39,911 nucleotides of DNA, taken from assembly GCA_019649035.1 (NCBI GenBank), contig BMAT01009181.1, positions 14,156 through 54,066 of the forward strand, given 5' to 3'. Each line of letters opens with the position of its first letter. Position 1 is the first letter of the stretch. The stretch comes from Elysia marginata (Eukaryota; Mollusca; Gastropoda; Plakobranchidae). Positions 11,223 through 24,100 of this stretch are shown here, in pieces. The translations under genes and the position numbers were made by a program. The notes beneath the pieces are model-generated. The model did not search any database. It was not told the origin of the DNA and saw only the letters and a list, made by a program, of their open reading frames with translations.

Positions 11223-11702
11223 GTAAGGCTTAATGAAAAAAAATTCCTGCTGACCTTTTTTTCCTTTGTGTGTAGTTAAGCTGTAGACCTCTTCTTTTTC
11301 TTTTATAAACATTGGGGCTAGTACTAGATACTTGAGGTTCCAAACATTTGCTAACCGCAACGGTTTTGATCCAAGTGAGGGGATGAGGATTACCTCAGTA
11401 ACAAGGCATCACAATCAAATCGACTGTACTTGATTTTAGTCAAGATTTTACCAGTTTGTGGGAGCCGTTCCTTGAAAAACAACCGAGGGCCCCAGATGTT
11501 TCCCGTGGTGCTGTGGGCCCCATGAAATTTAGGGCTAACAGTTCATTTTGCTGAGGATAAAGGTGGATTAGCTGCTCTTACATTTATGGAAAACTGGTGT
11601 GTTTGAGAAAACAGGAGAGAGATTGAACATAGTTATGATAAATTATAGGATTTTAGATGGTTTGTACACGTTTTCCCTCAAACACTTATGTTCTTCTTCT
11701 TT

Positions 11703-11749
<47 letters not shown>

Positions 11750-12156
11750 GTCTCTCTTCTCTGTCTGTCTCCCCCCCCTCTCTCTCTCCCTCTCTATCTT
11801 TCTCTCTATCTCTCTCTATCAAATCTATTTGCTGTGTTTATCTATAACCTCACACTCATTCGTCCTTCTGTATTCCTTTTCTCATTCCTTGTTCTTGCTT
11901 GCTATTACTCTTCTACCTCATTCGTATACTCCTCCAACTTGTTATCATAACCTTTTCTAGCAGAGAATGATGCGTGTGAAGCAGTGCAGGGCACCAACGT
12001 GAGAGACATGTGGAGGAAGGCTTTCCTCGAGACTTTACTGCTCATTCGCATGGAGAAAGAAAACCACACAGTGAGAGGTGAGTACTCTCTATTGGTCTGT
12101 CCATGCAGAGATACTATCAACGCAAGTAACAAGTCTGGTAATTATAACATAATAAC

Positions 12157-12194
<38 letters not shown>

Positions 12195-15100
12195 TAATAA
12201 TATATTGCAGTTAATGTACCGCATATCTATAACTCCTCAATTTGCTCTACGCAGTTTACAGATATGGTTACTTGTATAACTTAAATGCTAACATTAGAAT
12301 GCATAGATACATAGTGCAATATACCTCATAAAAGTTATGACTATCATAGCGATTTCTTACAATGATAGACTACAGCTGTGGCAGGAATAGCTCAAACTAT
12401 GCTTGTTTGAAATGCTCCTGTTCACCTATTTGAACTGATAAGTTAAAAAACACTTATCCATTTCAAGATTGTTCTTGAAACATATTTCAATGAAAAAGGA
12501 TCATTAAAAGTACTTTTACTGAACTTTAGACTTTTTTTAAGTGTCACACATTTTGGCTTTTCTACATTTTCACACTCATTTTAAAGTTTGCTAATATCGC
12601 AGTCACAGGTTCATACACACTTCCATAGTAAGGTTGTGGTGTAAACTACACTTTTTGTTGGACTGTTTTTTTCCCTTTCTTATTTTTTTTAAATTTAAAT
12701 TAGAAATATGCTCTTGTAAACTACACATGCAGCATGACTGAATATTTTGTTGAGGTTTTGCTTTATCTTTCCTTACTCATCCATGCTCAACCGCCCAGAC
12801 CTGCTTTTTTTTTTTTTTGACTGGACTTGCAGATATTTAACACTGAAGTTTTATGAGCTGCTGGTTTCATTGCTCTAGTTGTTACACCCTGCTGGTCAAG
12901 CCTCATCTATGAGAATAAAGGCTTAACTAAATGCATTATTATCATTATGCGCTAGTCACACATTTTTAAAACAAAATTAAAATTATTCATCTCTGGCTGA
13001 TATTTACGCATCTGCTGCACAAAGCACGCAAAGTTTAATTTTTACCTCACGCTTAAACATCAAAATCACAGAGCACAACATAGTTTACCATTTTTAATGC
13101 ATCTGCACAAACTCCATCTCTCTCTTCGTCTTTTTCCACACAACTGCTGCTCGCCTCCACCTCATCTCTAGAAAGCTTCATCTTTTTCGGGAAGCATTCT
13201 GTGTTTGTGTTTCGTGGTAAGATCTTCACAGTGGAACCTTAGAGCTTAGACTTGGGTCCCCTTTTGTCGTAATTATTATTTTTATTTTTTCCCTCTCATT
13301 TTTAGATGATTCTGCCTCTAGTATAGTAGTGTCTAGCTTAGATGAGAGAAACCATAAGCTTGTTATTTTTCTTTTTGCGTCTACTTGTCAATTGTCATGA
13401 TCACACAAGTTCTTACTACTTACATACAACTGTAAAAGCAGAAATTTTTAAAAATAAGATTGTAAATATTGCTTCAAAATTAGGACGACAAAAAACCAAA
13501 GAAATTGAATGATACTGATGAAGCGATGTATGCGATGTTGTAATAGTCCAACAGTGTCCTTTTTTAGGTGAGAGCTAATAACTTTTATACTTCACTCCCA
13601 ATAAAATTGTAGGTCTAAACAAAATTTTCCCACTTGCACAGATCAATTTTATGTAGTGATGTTTCTGGTTGGACAATCTCAGGTATGGTAGCTAGTTTGT
13701 ATGAGTTCCAGGCCATATTCTCTTATATACATTCACAAATTCTTTTTTCTAAAGTTGTTCGTATTTGGTTAAATTTTTTTGTATTTTCGTTGAGAGGGTA
13801 ATTTACATTTGAACTGTTTTAGATACATTCATCGGTTGTGCTTGTAAAATTAGTGTACAACATTGCTATAGCTATCTCATTATCTTACTGTGTAAAATAA
13901 AGGTGGCTGTTGAGTTGCATTATTTTATCATGCGTTTTAAGCTCCTCGTTGCCCTTTTTTTGTGCTTTATCTGCATTGGGAATGATTAACAGTTGTCCAC
14001 TTTCATTTTCATATCTTTCGGGTGTATCTTATATAATGAAGAAGCGGTTGTGTGTTCATGTTACCTTGGGAAAATTGGACTTTTGTTTTAACTCAAGCTT
14101 ATAAAGTCAGCTAGGTGTATATTTGTTTGTTTCATTTAATAGATTTTCTACGTTTTTTTTTTAAATTTTGATTTGTTGGTTTTTTTTGTTTTTTTGTTTC
14201 AAATTTTATTGAAAAATTAATTTTAAATTTTTTGCTAGCTATAGTTTTGATAATTATTTGCATATTAAGGTAATTGGTAGATCAATCACAAAGTTATTTC
14301 CTTTCTCTTTGAGACTAAGCACATTACATCTTAACTTTAGCATATGTATATAAATTTACGCTGTATTTTCTTTTTCCTTGCTTTTATTATTCTTTTTCAT
14401 TGTTTAATAAACAATGATATGCGAGGAATCAGATTAACAACCAAAAACAAAAAAAATCCTAATGATAATATTTATAACCACAATAATGTTATACTTACAA
14501 TAAAAATAATGGTGATAATAATAATTACAATAAGAACAAAAAACTTACTTTAGCCATGATATTCCTAGAAGCTGTTTCTTCAAATTATTGTTCCCTTAGT
14601 CCTCAGTTGCAGTTTTTTTACACACCTTTAAAAAAGAAGGCTATTTTTAAGAAGTTGCTTTTTCAATCTCACATTGTGTTTCACATTGTATTTTTTATAG
14701 ATCAATGCAAAACATGAAACAGATGCTTTGTTTACTTTTTCCTTTTATTTTCTAGGGAAATTGTTTGAAATTTTCCCTTTATTCATTTCTAGTGTGAACA
14801 TTTGCCCATAAATTTTTTGCGAAAAACTCAAGACCTCTTTTTTTGCACATTTCTTTAATCTCATTTCCTTTTAGCTTAAACTCTTCTTTCTCAATCATTC
14901 ATTTTATCTATTTTCTTGTCCTATCTTCTGCATCCCTGTTTCTCTTTATCTTTATATGGAGAAAATTTGTTTTTTTTAATCATTTGCCCTTTTTTTAAAC
15001 TTATGACTTGCATTTCAAACCATCACATAATGCCATCTTAGATCATTTTGATATATTTATGTCTCTATGTTCATAAGATCATCACCCATCTTACTGTAGA

Positions 15101-18100
15101 GCAATAGTTAAAATGCGCTTAGCCATTATTAAATGCAAAATGGAAACAACACATCAGTAAATGAGATATTCCATTTAAACGGTTTGAAGGTTGGTTATTT
15201 TGACACTATTGAAATTAGATGTGCCATTTTGCTAGCACAGGTACAATCTTTAAAAATGTGTTAGAATTATTTTTTTTCTTGCTTCTCAGCTCGCCAGGAA
15301 GAAGGAGGTGCAGTGCTTAGTAGAAAGCTTGAGTATCAAGAGCTCACACCTTGTCTGAAAGAAATCACTTCTGTGTGGGAAGAAATGCTCAGCAACGTCC
15401 ACGAGGATGTACAGGCTGTGGAGGAGAACGCCATCAAGGGAGAACCAGATGAAGGAGAGGAGGAGGGGGAGAAGGCAGAGCATGAGGAGGACAACGATGA
15501 GGAGGAGCATGGAGAGACTGTAACTCCCCGTGTAAAGATACCGCCTGTATCTCATGAGACTCTGCTGGAGTATGTGAAGAAGGGTGAGTTATACTGGCTC
15601 ATATGATCTGAACAAGAATAGAGCAATCATCATTGTAGGTTTCTAAATGGATAACTCCATTCAGCACAAATTCTGAGTTAGATATTTAGGAAATCACATG
15701 TAATCAACTTCTATTGGTGTGGTTTCTAACTGTCTAACATTATTGAGCCTAAACATTGAGTTAGACAATTGTTTATTCATCATTCTGGTTTCCTTAGCGT
15801 CTAACTCCAATTGACCTAAATATGAGTGGGGCAGTTAAAAAACCCAAACACCTATTGCTGTAGGTTTTGAAACGGTAACTCAGTGTTTTATCTATATGGA
15901 GGTATCTGCATAGCAATCTAGAGTGATAAAATATGGACCCCCTATCACTGTAGTTTTCTGAACGGCTAAGTCAGTGCTTTAGCTATATGGAATTAGCCGT
16001 TTAAAACCTACAGCAACAGGTTTCAGGATTTCAACCAACTAACTCAGAATTTGGGCCATAGAGTTAGAAAATCACAGCGATTGATGGGAGTGGTGAAAGC
16101 AACGTCTAAGAATTTGGGCTAAATGGAGTTAGCGTTTAGAAACCTTCACTTATACCAACGGATTACCGGTATAGAGTAGGCTATTCTACCTTGATTTGAT
16201 TAAACTCATTTTTCACAAATTTTGGTTTCAAGGTAGTCCTTATATAGTGGTTTTAGTCAAACAACAAGCAGTGCAGTTCTGTCAGTTTATGGTATTGTTG
16301 GTCTCAGCAGTCCAGTATTGTTTGCTTCTGTACGTTTTGTTTTATTTCTTACGCTAGCTTGTGTCATTCTTGTACCATTTTCATTTTTTGGGATTGGGCT
16401 GATTTATCTTAAAAGATATTTTTGATCTTATTGTGTAAAAGCTTTTAGTTTCATAATTTCCCCCTTCTTACTATCTTTTTCTTGTGCCATTTTTGGTACA
16501 AGTATGATTTTTTTCTTATTCTTGCTTACATACATACTCACACAATTCATAGACACATGTTTTCGCTGTATAACTTATACCTCAAAGTTTTCATTGCCTA
16601 TCTTTTACCTTTTTTTGAGTTCACTTTATTTGTCTGCTTCCCATAAGGTGTACCACGCAGCCTACGAGGTCAGATCTGGTTATTTCTCATGCAGCAGCGC
16701 CAACTGTTGGGGGTCGATGCTGTTGATGATGACGCAGGAGACACTGACTCTGTGAGCAGCCGAGGCAGAGCTCCCAGCGGCAGCGTGGACTATGATGGAC
16801 TCCTCAAGCAGCTCACCACCCACCAACACGCTATTCTCATAGATCTAGGTATAGCGCAGTTTGCATATTTTTCACTCCATGGGAACAAAATTTAGTTTTG
16901 AATCATCCACAAATTGAACTATCAGTATTTATCATAGGAGTATAAAATGTTGATAACCTGAATATATTTCAAATTAAGCAAATATTCAAATTCTCCAGGT
17001 TTGAGTTATGTAGACTCAACTTAATTTTCTTTTCAATGCTTTTATTCCCCCCTTGGTTTCAATCAATCACAACTTCCAATAATTCTAAGGACCTTCCTAC
17101 TTTAGCAAGCTGTCTGAAACTCTGTGCTCGCTAGGAATACATAGCTAGAAACTCAAAATCTCTAGTTAAATGAGCAGTTTATTCTCACTTTTGTGTATTC
17201 ATGACATGAAATTTGGTCAATCCGTAAAAATAAATGGGGTGGCACTACTTACTTCTCCTTTGATCAATGGACGAAATCCCTGAAAGAATTCAGTGAGAGT
17301 CTTATTGACAACATTGTATAACAAGTGAAATGCAGGGAAAATAGATGATAAAACTATTTTTAATGAAGATGAAGCTGACTACTATTGTCACATTCATTCT
17401 TAGCACTGTAATTGTTGTTGGTTTTGTTTATTTGTCCTTTAATGGATAAAGTATTTATATCTATTTATTTATTCATTTTTTTTACTAGTAGACCTACGCA
17501 TTTTTTGCAGGGTTAAGCAAATAATGTAGAATGGTCTCATCATCAATTAAACAGCTGTTAAACAAGTACATTATTTTGCTCGTTATATATTATACATGTT
17601 TATTTAGATTCATTATTTAAATATTAGTGTATTACAAGGGTGAGTCAAAAAGTAATGCCTTTTTTTGCTCTGGCCCCTAATTTTTTTAATACAAATGTTC
17701 CAAAATTTGCACAGCTGATGTAATTTGTTTCATTTTATTCTGATCCATGTTTTTCTGAGCATATTTCAAAATGGCTGCCCCAATGGACATTCCTTTAAAA
17801 CAAAGAGCTGTGATTGAATTCCTGGTTTGTGAAAGAGAAACACCCGTAAAAATACTTAAACGATTGAAATTGTTTTTGAGGACAACACTTTAGATTACAG
17901 CAATATTTGCAGGTGGGTGAAGCGCATTTATGACGTTAACGGCACTGAAACTGTGCAGGAAACTGTAAGCCGAAAATGTTCAAGTCAGTAAAGTCCGCTG
18001 GAAAAATCATGGCAACTGCCTTTTGGGACACCCAGAGGGCCATTCTTGTTGACTTCTTGTCAAGAGGAGAAATACTCAACTCTGACTCTTATATTAGTTA

Positions 18101-21100
18101 GTTAGTTAATGCCGGTCCGCTGCAATATCGACTGATGTCTCTGCCTGGGCTGATCTGTATATTGCTGTTGTCAGGTGCTTCCAGTCGGATCTGTTCTGTG
18201 CTATGTCGCGAAGGTGGTCAAGGTCAGTAATTGAATGTAATCTAGTTGGCCAGTGATCGTTGTTGTGACTCTTGAGGTCTCGTAGTAGTGTAGTCACAAT
18301 CAATGTTTTTGGTCGGCCTCGTTGTTTGCTTCCCTCCGTCTTGAAGTATTTAGTCATTGCAACGTTGGGTGGTGTATTTATGGCCTGTCTTAAAATATGA
18401 CCTAAAAGTCGCCATCGCGCTTCGAGAATGGTTAAAGATATGGGAGTTTCACCTGTCTTCTGATAAAGAGCATTGTTTTTGATAACTGTGGGATATTTGT
18501 TTTTGAGGATTGTTCTTAATTGCCTGCGGTGGAAAGTGTTTAATTTGTGTTCTTCTTGCTTTGTCAGAGACCATGTGCCGCAGTTATTCAGAAGTATTGA
18601 CTTCACGAGTGCTCGGTATAGGTTTAGTCTTGTTACTTGTTTCACCTTGTCGTTTCTTATCCAGATGCTTGACAGCTTTTGTAGGGCGAGGTTGGATAAT
18701 TGTTTCCTTCTTTCAATATCTTCTGTATCTCCCAGCAATGAGCCTATTCTTATATTGACACTCTGAAAAAACTTCGGGCTAGGATACTCCAATTGAGACC
18801 TGACATGAACATTGGACATGTCTTCTTATTGCACTACTATGCTCGAACCCACACAAGCATCAGAACAAGGGAGACAATCGCCTCGTTTGGGTGGACTACT
18901 CTACCACATCCATCGCACTCGCCTGATTTGGCTCCCTCTGACTATCACCTTTTCGGCCCCATGAAACAGGTTTGAGAGGCAAACATTAAGATAATGGTGA
19001 ACAAGTGATAAATGCAGTCAAGACGTGGCTAAAAGAGCAACTGGCCGGAATATGTACCCTTGCAAAGCGATGGAATGTCGCTTTGGAGAGAGGCAGTGAC
19101 TATGTTGAGAAATTGAAATTTAATCCCCATAAGATAAGCTTCATTTTGATGCATTTTGATGTATTTTCAACAAAACGTTCCCCCACAGCCCACGAAAAGG
19201 CATAACTTTTTGACTCACCCTCGTACATAGAAATCTAAATTCTAGATTTAGATCTACACAGACTTTGTCTTTTCTTTTCACCAGCGATTAGTTTGCTAAT
19301 CTGAACCTATAGATTTACTAAAATGCTATCTAGATCTACATTGTTATATTTTTGTTTTAGGTATAAACTTACTTGATCTAACGTCTAAAGACCATTTTAG
19401 CAATAGTTTTGTTTATTTTTCAAGTCAGCAGAAAACGAGATGCATCAATCGAAGTATAGTCATGACATCATAGCTTTCGCGGATGTCTGCAAAATTATTC
19501 TGACCAAAACGAAGGCGTACTTTTTTTATTTTAGCATGAATAAAGTACATCAAGAAAATTCAATTCTTGAAAAAGATTCAAGTATTCAACCATAAAATTA
19601 TCAGATTTTGGTGCATGACCCTATTAGTATCAAGTTGGCTTTTCATAGTCAGTAGATTCTGGCGCATGACAAAAAATGTAGTCTCAGAGACTTCCTCACA
19701 TTATATTTTAAAAGAAAGGATTATCATTATTAGCATTATTAAATTTTTATTTATTTCTTTAACTATTCTCAACTACACAAGCATCATAAAAAGCAGTAAG
19801 AAATGTTTTGTACAAGGTAAACGCCCAATCGATTCTAATTTTCTTGTTTTAGGTTCCTAGTTTTGGTAGTAAAACAAGGCGGATAACTCAAGCCAACCAT
19901 TTTATTATTCTCAGTTTGGGAGTAACTGTTAAGATAAGATTTGCCATTCTGAAGAAAAAGTAAGAATTCTTACTATTTCTGAGTTCCATTTTATTTGAAT
20001 GGAAGACAGGCTTTTGATGTATTTTACTAGCTTTTTTTATTTTTGTGTTTTGTCTGTGCGTAATTCATATAAATTGTTTTGATGTGCAGGACGAACATTC
20101 CCGAGCCACCCATACTTCTCCAAATCTTTGGGAGCAGGTCAGCTCGAACTTTTCAACCTTCTCAAGGCTTACAGCTTACTGGACACGGAGGTTGGCTACT
20201 GCCAGGGCCTTTCCTTCATTGTTGGGATGCTCCTTATGCATGTGAGTAAAAATATGTAGCAGCCTTTTCTCTAGGACAAGTGATGGGTGAATTTCAAACA
20301 GCTTTGACCCATCAAAATGCTTTAAAGACTTATATAAGCTCTTTGACAGGCCGTTGCTAACCAATATGCCTTCTCAACTGAAAGAGAAGCAGCAGCCAAA
20401 CATTGGATCCCAACTGAGTGAAGAAAATAAATGTGCAGAGTATTTTCTAAAAATTAAACATTGACAAACTAGGGCTGAAACCTTCAATTGCTTGTTTTAC
20501 AAGCTCATTGTCTGCCACAGGACCACTACTTCAAATGTAAAGGGAACATTTCAAATGAGTGGTAGAATTTGCATTGTGTTTTAGTTAAGCGCAGGAGCTC
20601 CAGGCTGTAAAAAAATCTTCATGCTTTGGTTTGATCTAAAGTTAAATGCAAGTCTGTTAGCAGGGATGCTAAATCTCCAGTTTTTCTGGCTTTTTCTTTT
20701 GTTAGAAATTTTTTAGTTGTTTGTAATTACTATTATATTTGTAGTATTGAAAGATAACATTTATACACAACTTGTGTCTGTGACATTTATTTTTTGTGAG
20801 AAGCAATATTTGAATCATTTTCCAGTTTTACCCCCAGTATTATTTGGCCTCCCTGTATTAGTCTCAGGCTACAAAACACTTTGCCTACTTTGATTTTCTA
20901 ATGTTGTTGATGCTGCTCTAAAGATCTGATGTGATAAAATAGATAGTGGTGCTTTTTTTTATTGATGCATCTTCGTTGATTAAACCTAGCAAACCTGCTT
21001 ACAAAAGCTTAAGAATGTCATATTAGATAGTTAGTCTAGACTTGAAACCCATGCTGTGTAATCATAGGAACTTGATGCAACAAACGTCTTAAGCTGATAC

Positions 21101-24100
21101 CTTATTAAGACTGTATTGTAATGACTAATGCCCTTTTATTTTTCATCTTTGTCGCTGTTGTTGTTGGCTTGCCTAGATGGAGGAGATATCAGCGTTCCAT
21201 GTTCTTAAATATATGATGTATGACCTGAGACTCCGCAGGCAGTTCAAGCCTAATATGACCGCTTTACAGGTAAGCTTATCACAACGTTTTGTTAATTTCA
21301 CAATGTAATAGTAGAAAAGGTGTGCTTTAATATAGCGGTGTGGACGAAACCAGGAATCAGGATATACTGGTGTAGGATGACAGTTTTCAATCCACTTCAC
21401 CTAGAATATACATGGCTTTACAAACACCTGGAATCTCCCAGAACTTAAATGTCATGTTCAGGAGATCTTCTCATATCTACCACTTTTACGCACTCCCCCT
21501 CTTTCTTTCTTTTCTTTTCTCTCTCTGTCTCCCCCTCCCCACCTCTCACAGTTCTTTCTCCATGTATTCCTGCCTGGGCCTTCATAACTACCAGTAATTG
21601 TATTGTAATTCAATGCCTTTCTGGACTTTTCAGATGAAGTTGTACCAGCTGACCCGCCTGCTCCACGACCACTGCCGGGATGTTTATGATCATTTTGAAA
21701 ACCATGATATCTCACCAACATTGTACGCAGCTCCCTGGTTCCTCACGCTATTTGCTTCTCAGTTTCCACTTGGCTTTGTGGCGAGAGTCTTTGGTGAGAT
21801 GAAACATAGCTTTATTACCTGCCAGGTCGTATATTTCAAACTCTCCCGAGAATGAGATTTTACTTAACATTATCAATATACAGTATAAAAGGAAGATAAA
21901 ACGGGAAATCTGAGAATAGTTTGAATTAAGCAGATTTTCAAATTATTTAGGTTCTAATTTTGTAGACAAGACTATTGTTATTTTTTTTAAATTGTGTTTT
22001 AATCTCTTGGGTGAATGAGTAGGAAGTCGGAAATTAAGTTTTTTCAAAAAATGCCATTTAAGGTCTAGTTGTTTTTTTTTCCCTATATTTTAATTTTAAA
22101 AAAGGATTAATATATTTTCACCAAATATTGATAATAATATGAAATGTTTCACGTATGGAAGCTAGGAAAAGTGTCTTGTTCAAAACAACTTCTTTGTAAG
22201 TGAAAATTGTTAGACTCATTCACCCTGAATGCAAGACGTTTTTTTTATGTGTTTCAACGTATTATTTCTTCGATTTTTTTTTTTTAACTTTATCATTCCT
22301 TTGAGTCTGTAAATAGTGAGAAATCTGTTTCAACTGTCATGCTGAAAAAAAATTGTGTAAGTTTATACTACACATTTCAAGGTGTTGATATTTTGAACAC
22401 TGAGTTTTCTCAACTTTTAAATGTTAAAAACTGCTTGTAATTATTTTTTTTTATTTTTTCAAAGTGAGTTTTTTTTAACTGTAAAAGTAAATAAAAGAGG
22501 AATAACTGCACTCTTAAATGATGATTTTTATTTTCAAATTTAAATTTATGACATTCAACTCATAAGGAGTGATCAGGAGACCATTAGTTGTGGAAATTGA
22601 AGTATTTTTTGGGTGGATGAATTTCACAATTGCTAACGTTAAAACTACATGAGCTGCTTCTTTGTTCCTTTTAAGTATGATGATTTTAAATACTAATTAT
22701 TAGTCTGTTCATAGTTGCACTGAGAATCGAGGTCTTTGGGGTTTTTTTTTTTACAGTTGTTACAATAGTTTATGAAAGCATCAGCTTTCTTCTAAACATT
22801 TGTCTAGGTTTTCACTTAACCTTTAACCTTGTTCTTGTTAATTGTGAATACATAAAGGTCTTTCAAATAATTCCCTCTCACTCATTGTTTCAGACATGAT
22901 CTTTGTCCAGGGTATTGACGTGCTGTTTAAAGTGGCTCTCATGTTGTTGGTGAACCACCGTGCTCTGATCTTGCAGTGCAACTCATTTGAATCTGTCGTT
23001 GACTTCCTCAAGACAACTCTGCCTGAGATGGTTCAAGTTCAGATGGAGCGAGTCATTAGTCAGGTGAGTGGACTTCCTATCTCCAGATCTTTGGTGGTGG
23101 TTAGGATGGTGAAAAATGAGAATGGTTGAGATGGCAGCCAGGCTGATATTGATAAAGGTTATAAGATCATGGCAATAGTGATAGGGGTGGCAGTGATATT
23201 ATTTTTTTCATTGTTTCCTTGTGTTCTTGCATTGTGTATTGAAGAGAGAGAGGAGAATGTGATGGAAGCTTGAAGGGGCAGAGTCTGACTTTGAGCGCAT
23301 TGGATCAACTGATTTCACAAAGTTATTAGAATGTAGACTGTTACATTTCAAGGGGCTTTGTGTAAACAAGATTTGGACTGATCTGCAAGCATCGGACAAG
23401 GCATATCGTCAATCCCAAGGGCACAATCTATGAAGATGTTGACCACTGACCAAGTGTTATCTGTACCAAAACGTAAATCATAGGCCTTCAGTAAAACTGG
23501 GAGGTGACAGTAGGGTTATGGAAAAAAAAAAGCATAAATGGTCACTAGTACAAATTTTTACTCAATTGTAAGAAGAATTAGAACCTATATAGTGGGAATA
23601 TATATAGAGAAAATACTGTTACCTCATAGCATTCCTGTAACGCCCCAGCCATGCCCAGCTTTTTATATCCAGTTACCTGTGCCAGCGTGTGGCCAGCAGT
23701 CTGGGATACTGGTTCACCTCAAAAGTGAAATGAGGGTTAACTCTTTAACCATGTAATTATCTCCTTCTTCTGCGCGTAATTTTTCTAGGTCTAGACCTAG
23801 CCTAGATCTACATGTGCGGTTGTAATTTCTAGGTCGCTGCAAATATTGCTAAAAGAGTTAAATATAGCTTCTCTTAAAAGTTCAATCTACTATAATCAAC
23901 ATCTGGGGTCGAACTATTTCATAGTTTTATTCGTACATCGTCTTTCTCCCCTTCTTAGTTATGACTATATATCGAACGCTGTCAGCGTCCATCCGTGGAT
24001 ATAGAATGGTGCACCGGACGTTGACAGCGTCCGGCCATTGTTATAGAGTTAATAAACTATAGCCAATTATGGATAATTCGATGTCTCTGGGGTATTAAGA

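Larger units (their letters stand above)
12078..15289 (+). other. Intron between exons 2 and 3
   Basis: A 3.2-kb phase-1 GT-AG intron. It contains a (TAA)n repeat, a candidate 45-nt cassette exon at 13172-13216, and long T-rich segments, especially 14140-14240 and 14850-15000. I see no other exon or mobile element in it. Confidence 0.75.
16849..20089 (+). other. Intron between exons 4 and 5
   Basis: A 3.2-kb phase-1 GT-AG intron that splits the catalytic D-L-G-R motif between the Gly and the Arg. Half of it is a mariner remnant with a LINE inside. The remainder (16849-17634 and 19224-20089) is unassigned AT-rich sequence. Confidence 0.8.

Noticed and set aside
11599..11960. Three overlapping Leu/Ser-rich frames
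   Set aside because: They are caused by the intronic (TC)n repeat.
18473..18766. Plus-strand frames opposite the LINE
   Set aside because: They are antisense shadows of the minus-strand LINE frame.
21495..21633. Second 3' splice site (CACAG at 21551) before exon 7
   Set aside because: Its use would add 82 nt, which shifts the frame and breaks the TBC domain. The site at 21633 restores the conserved sequence.
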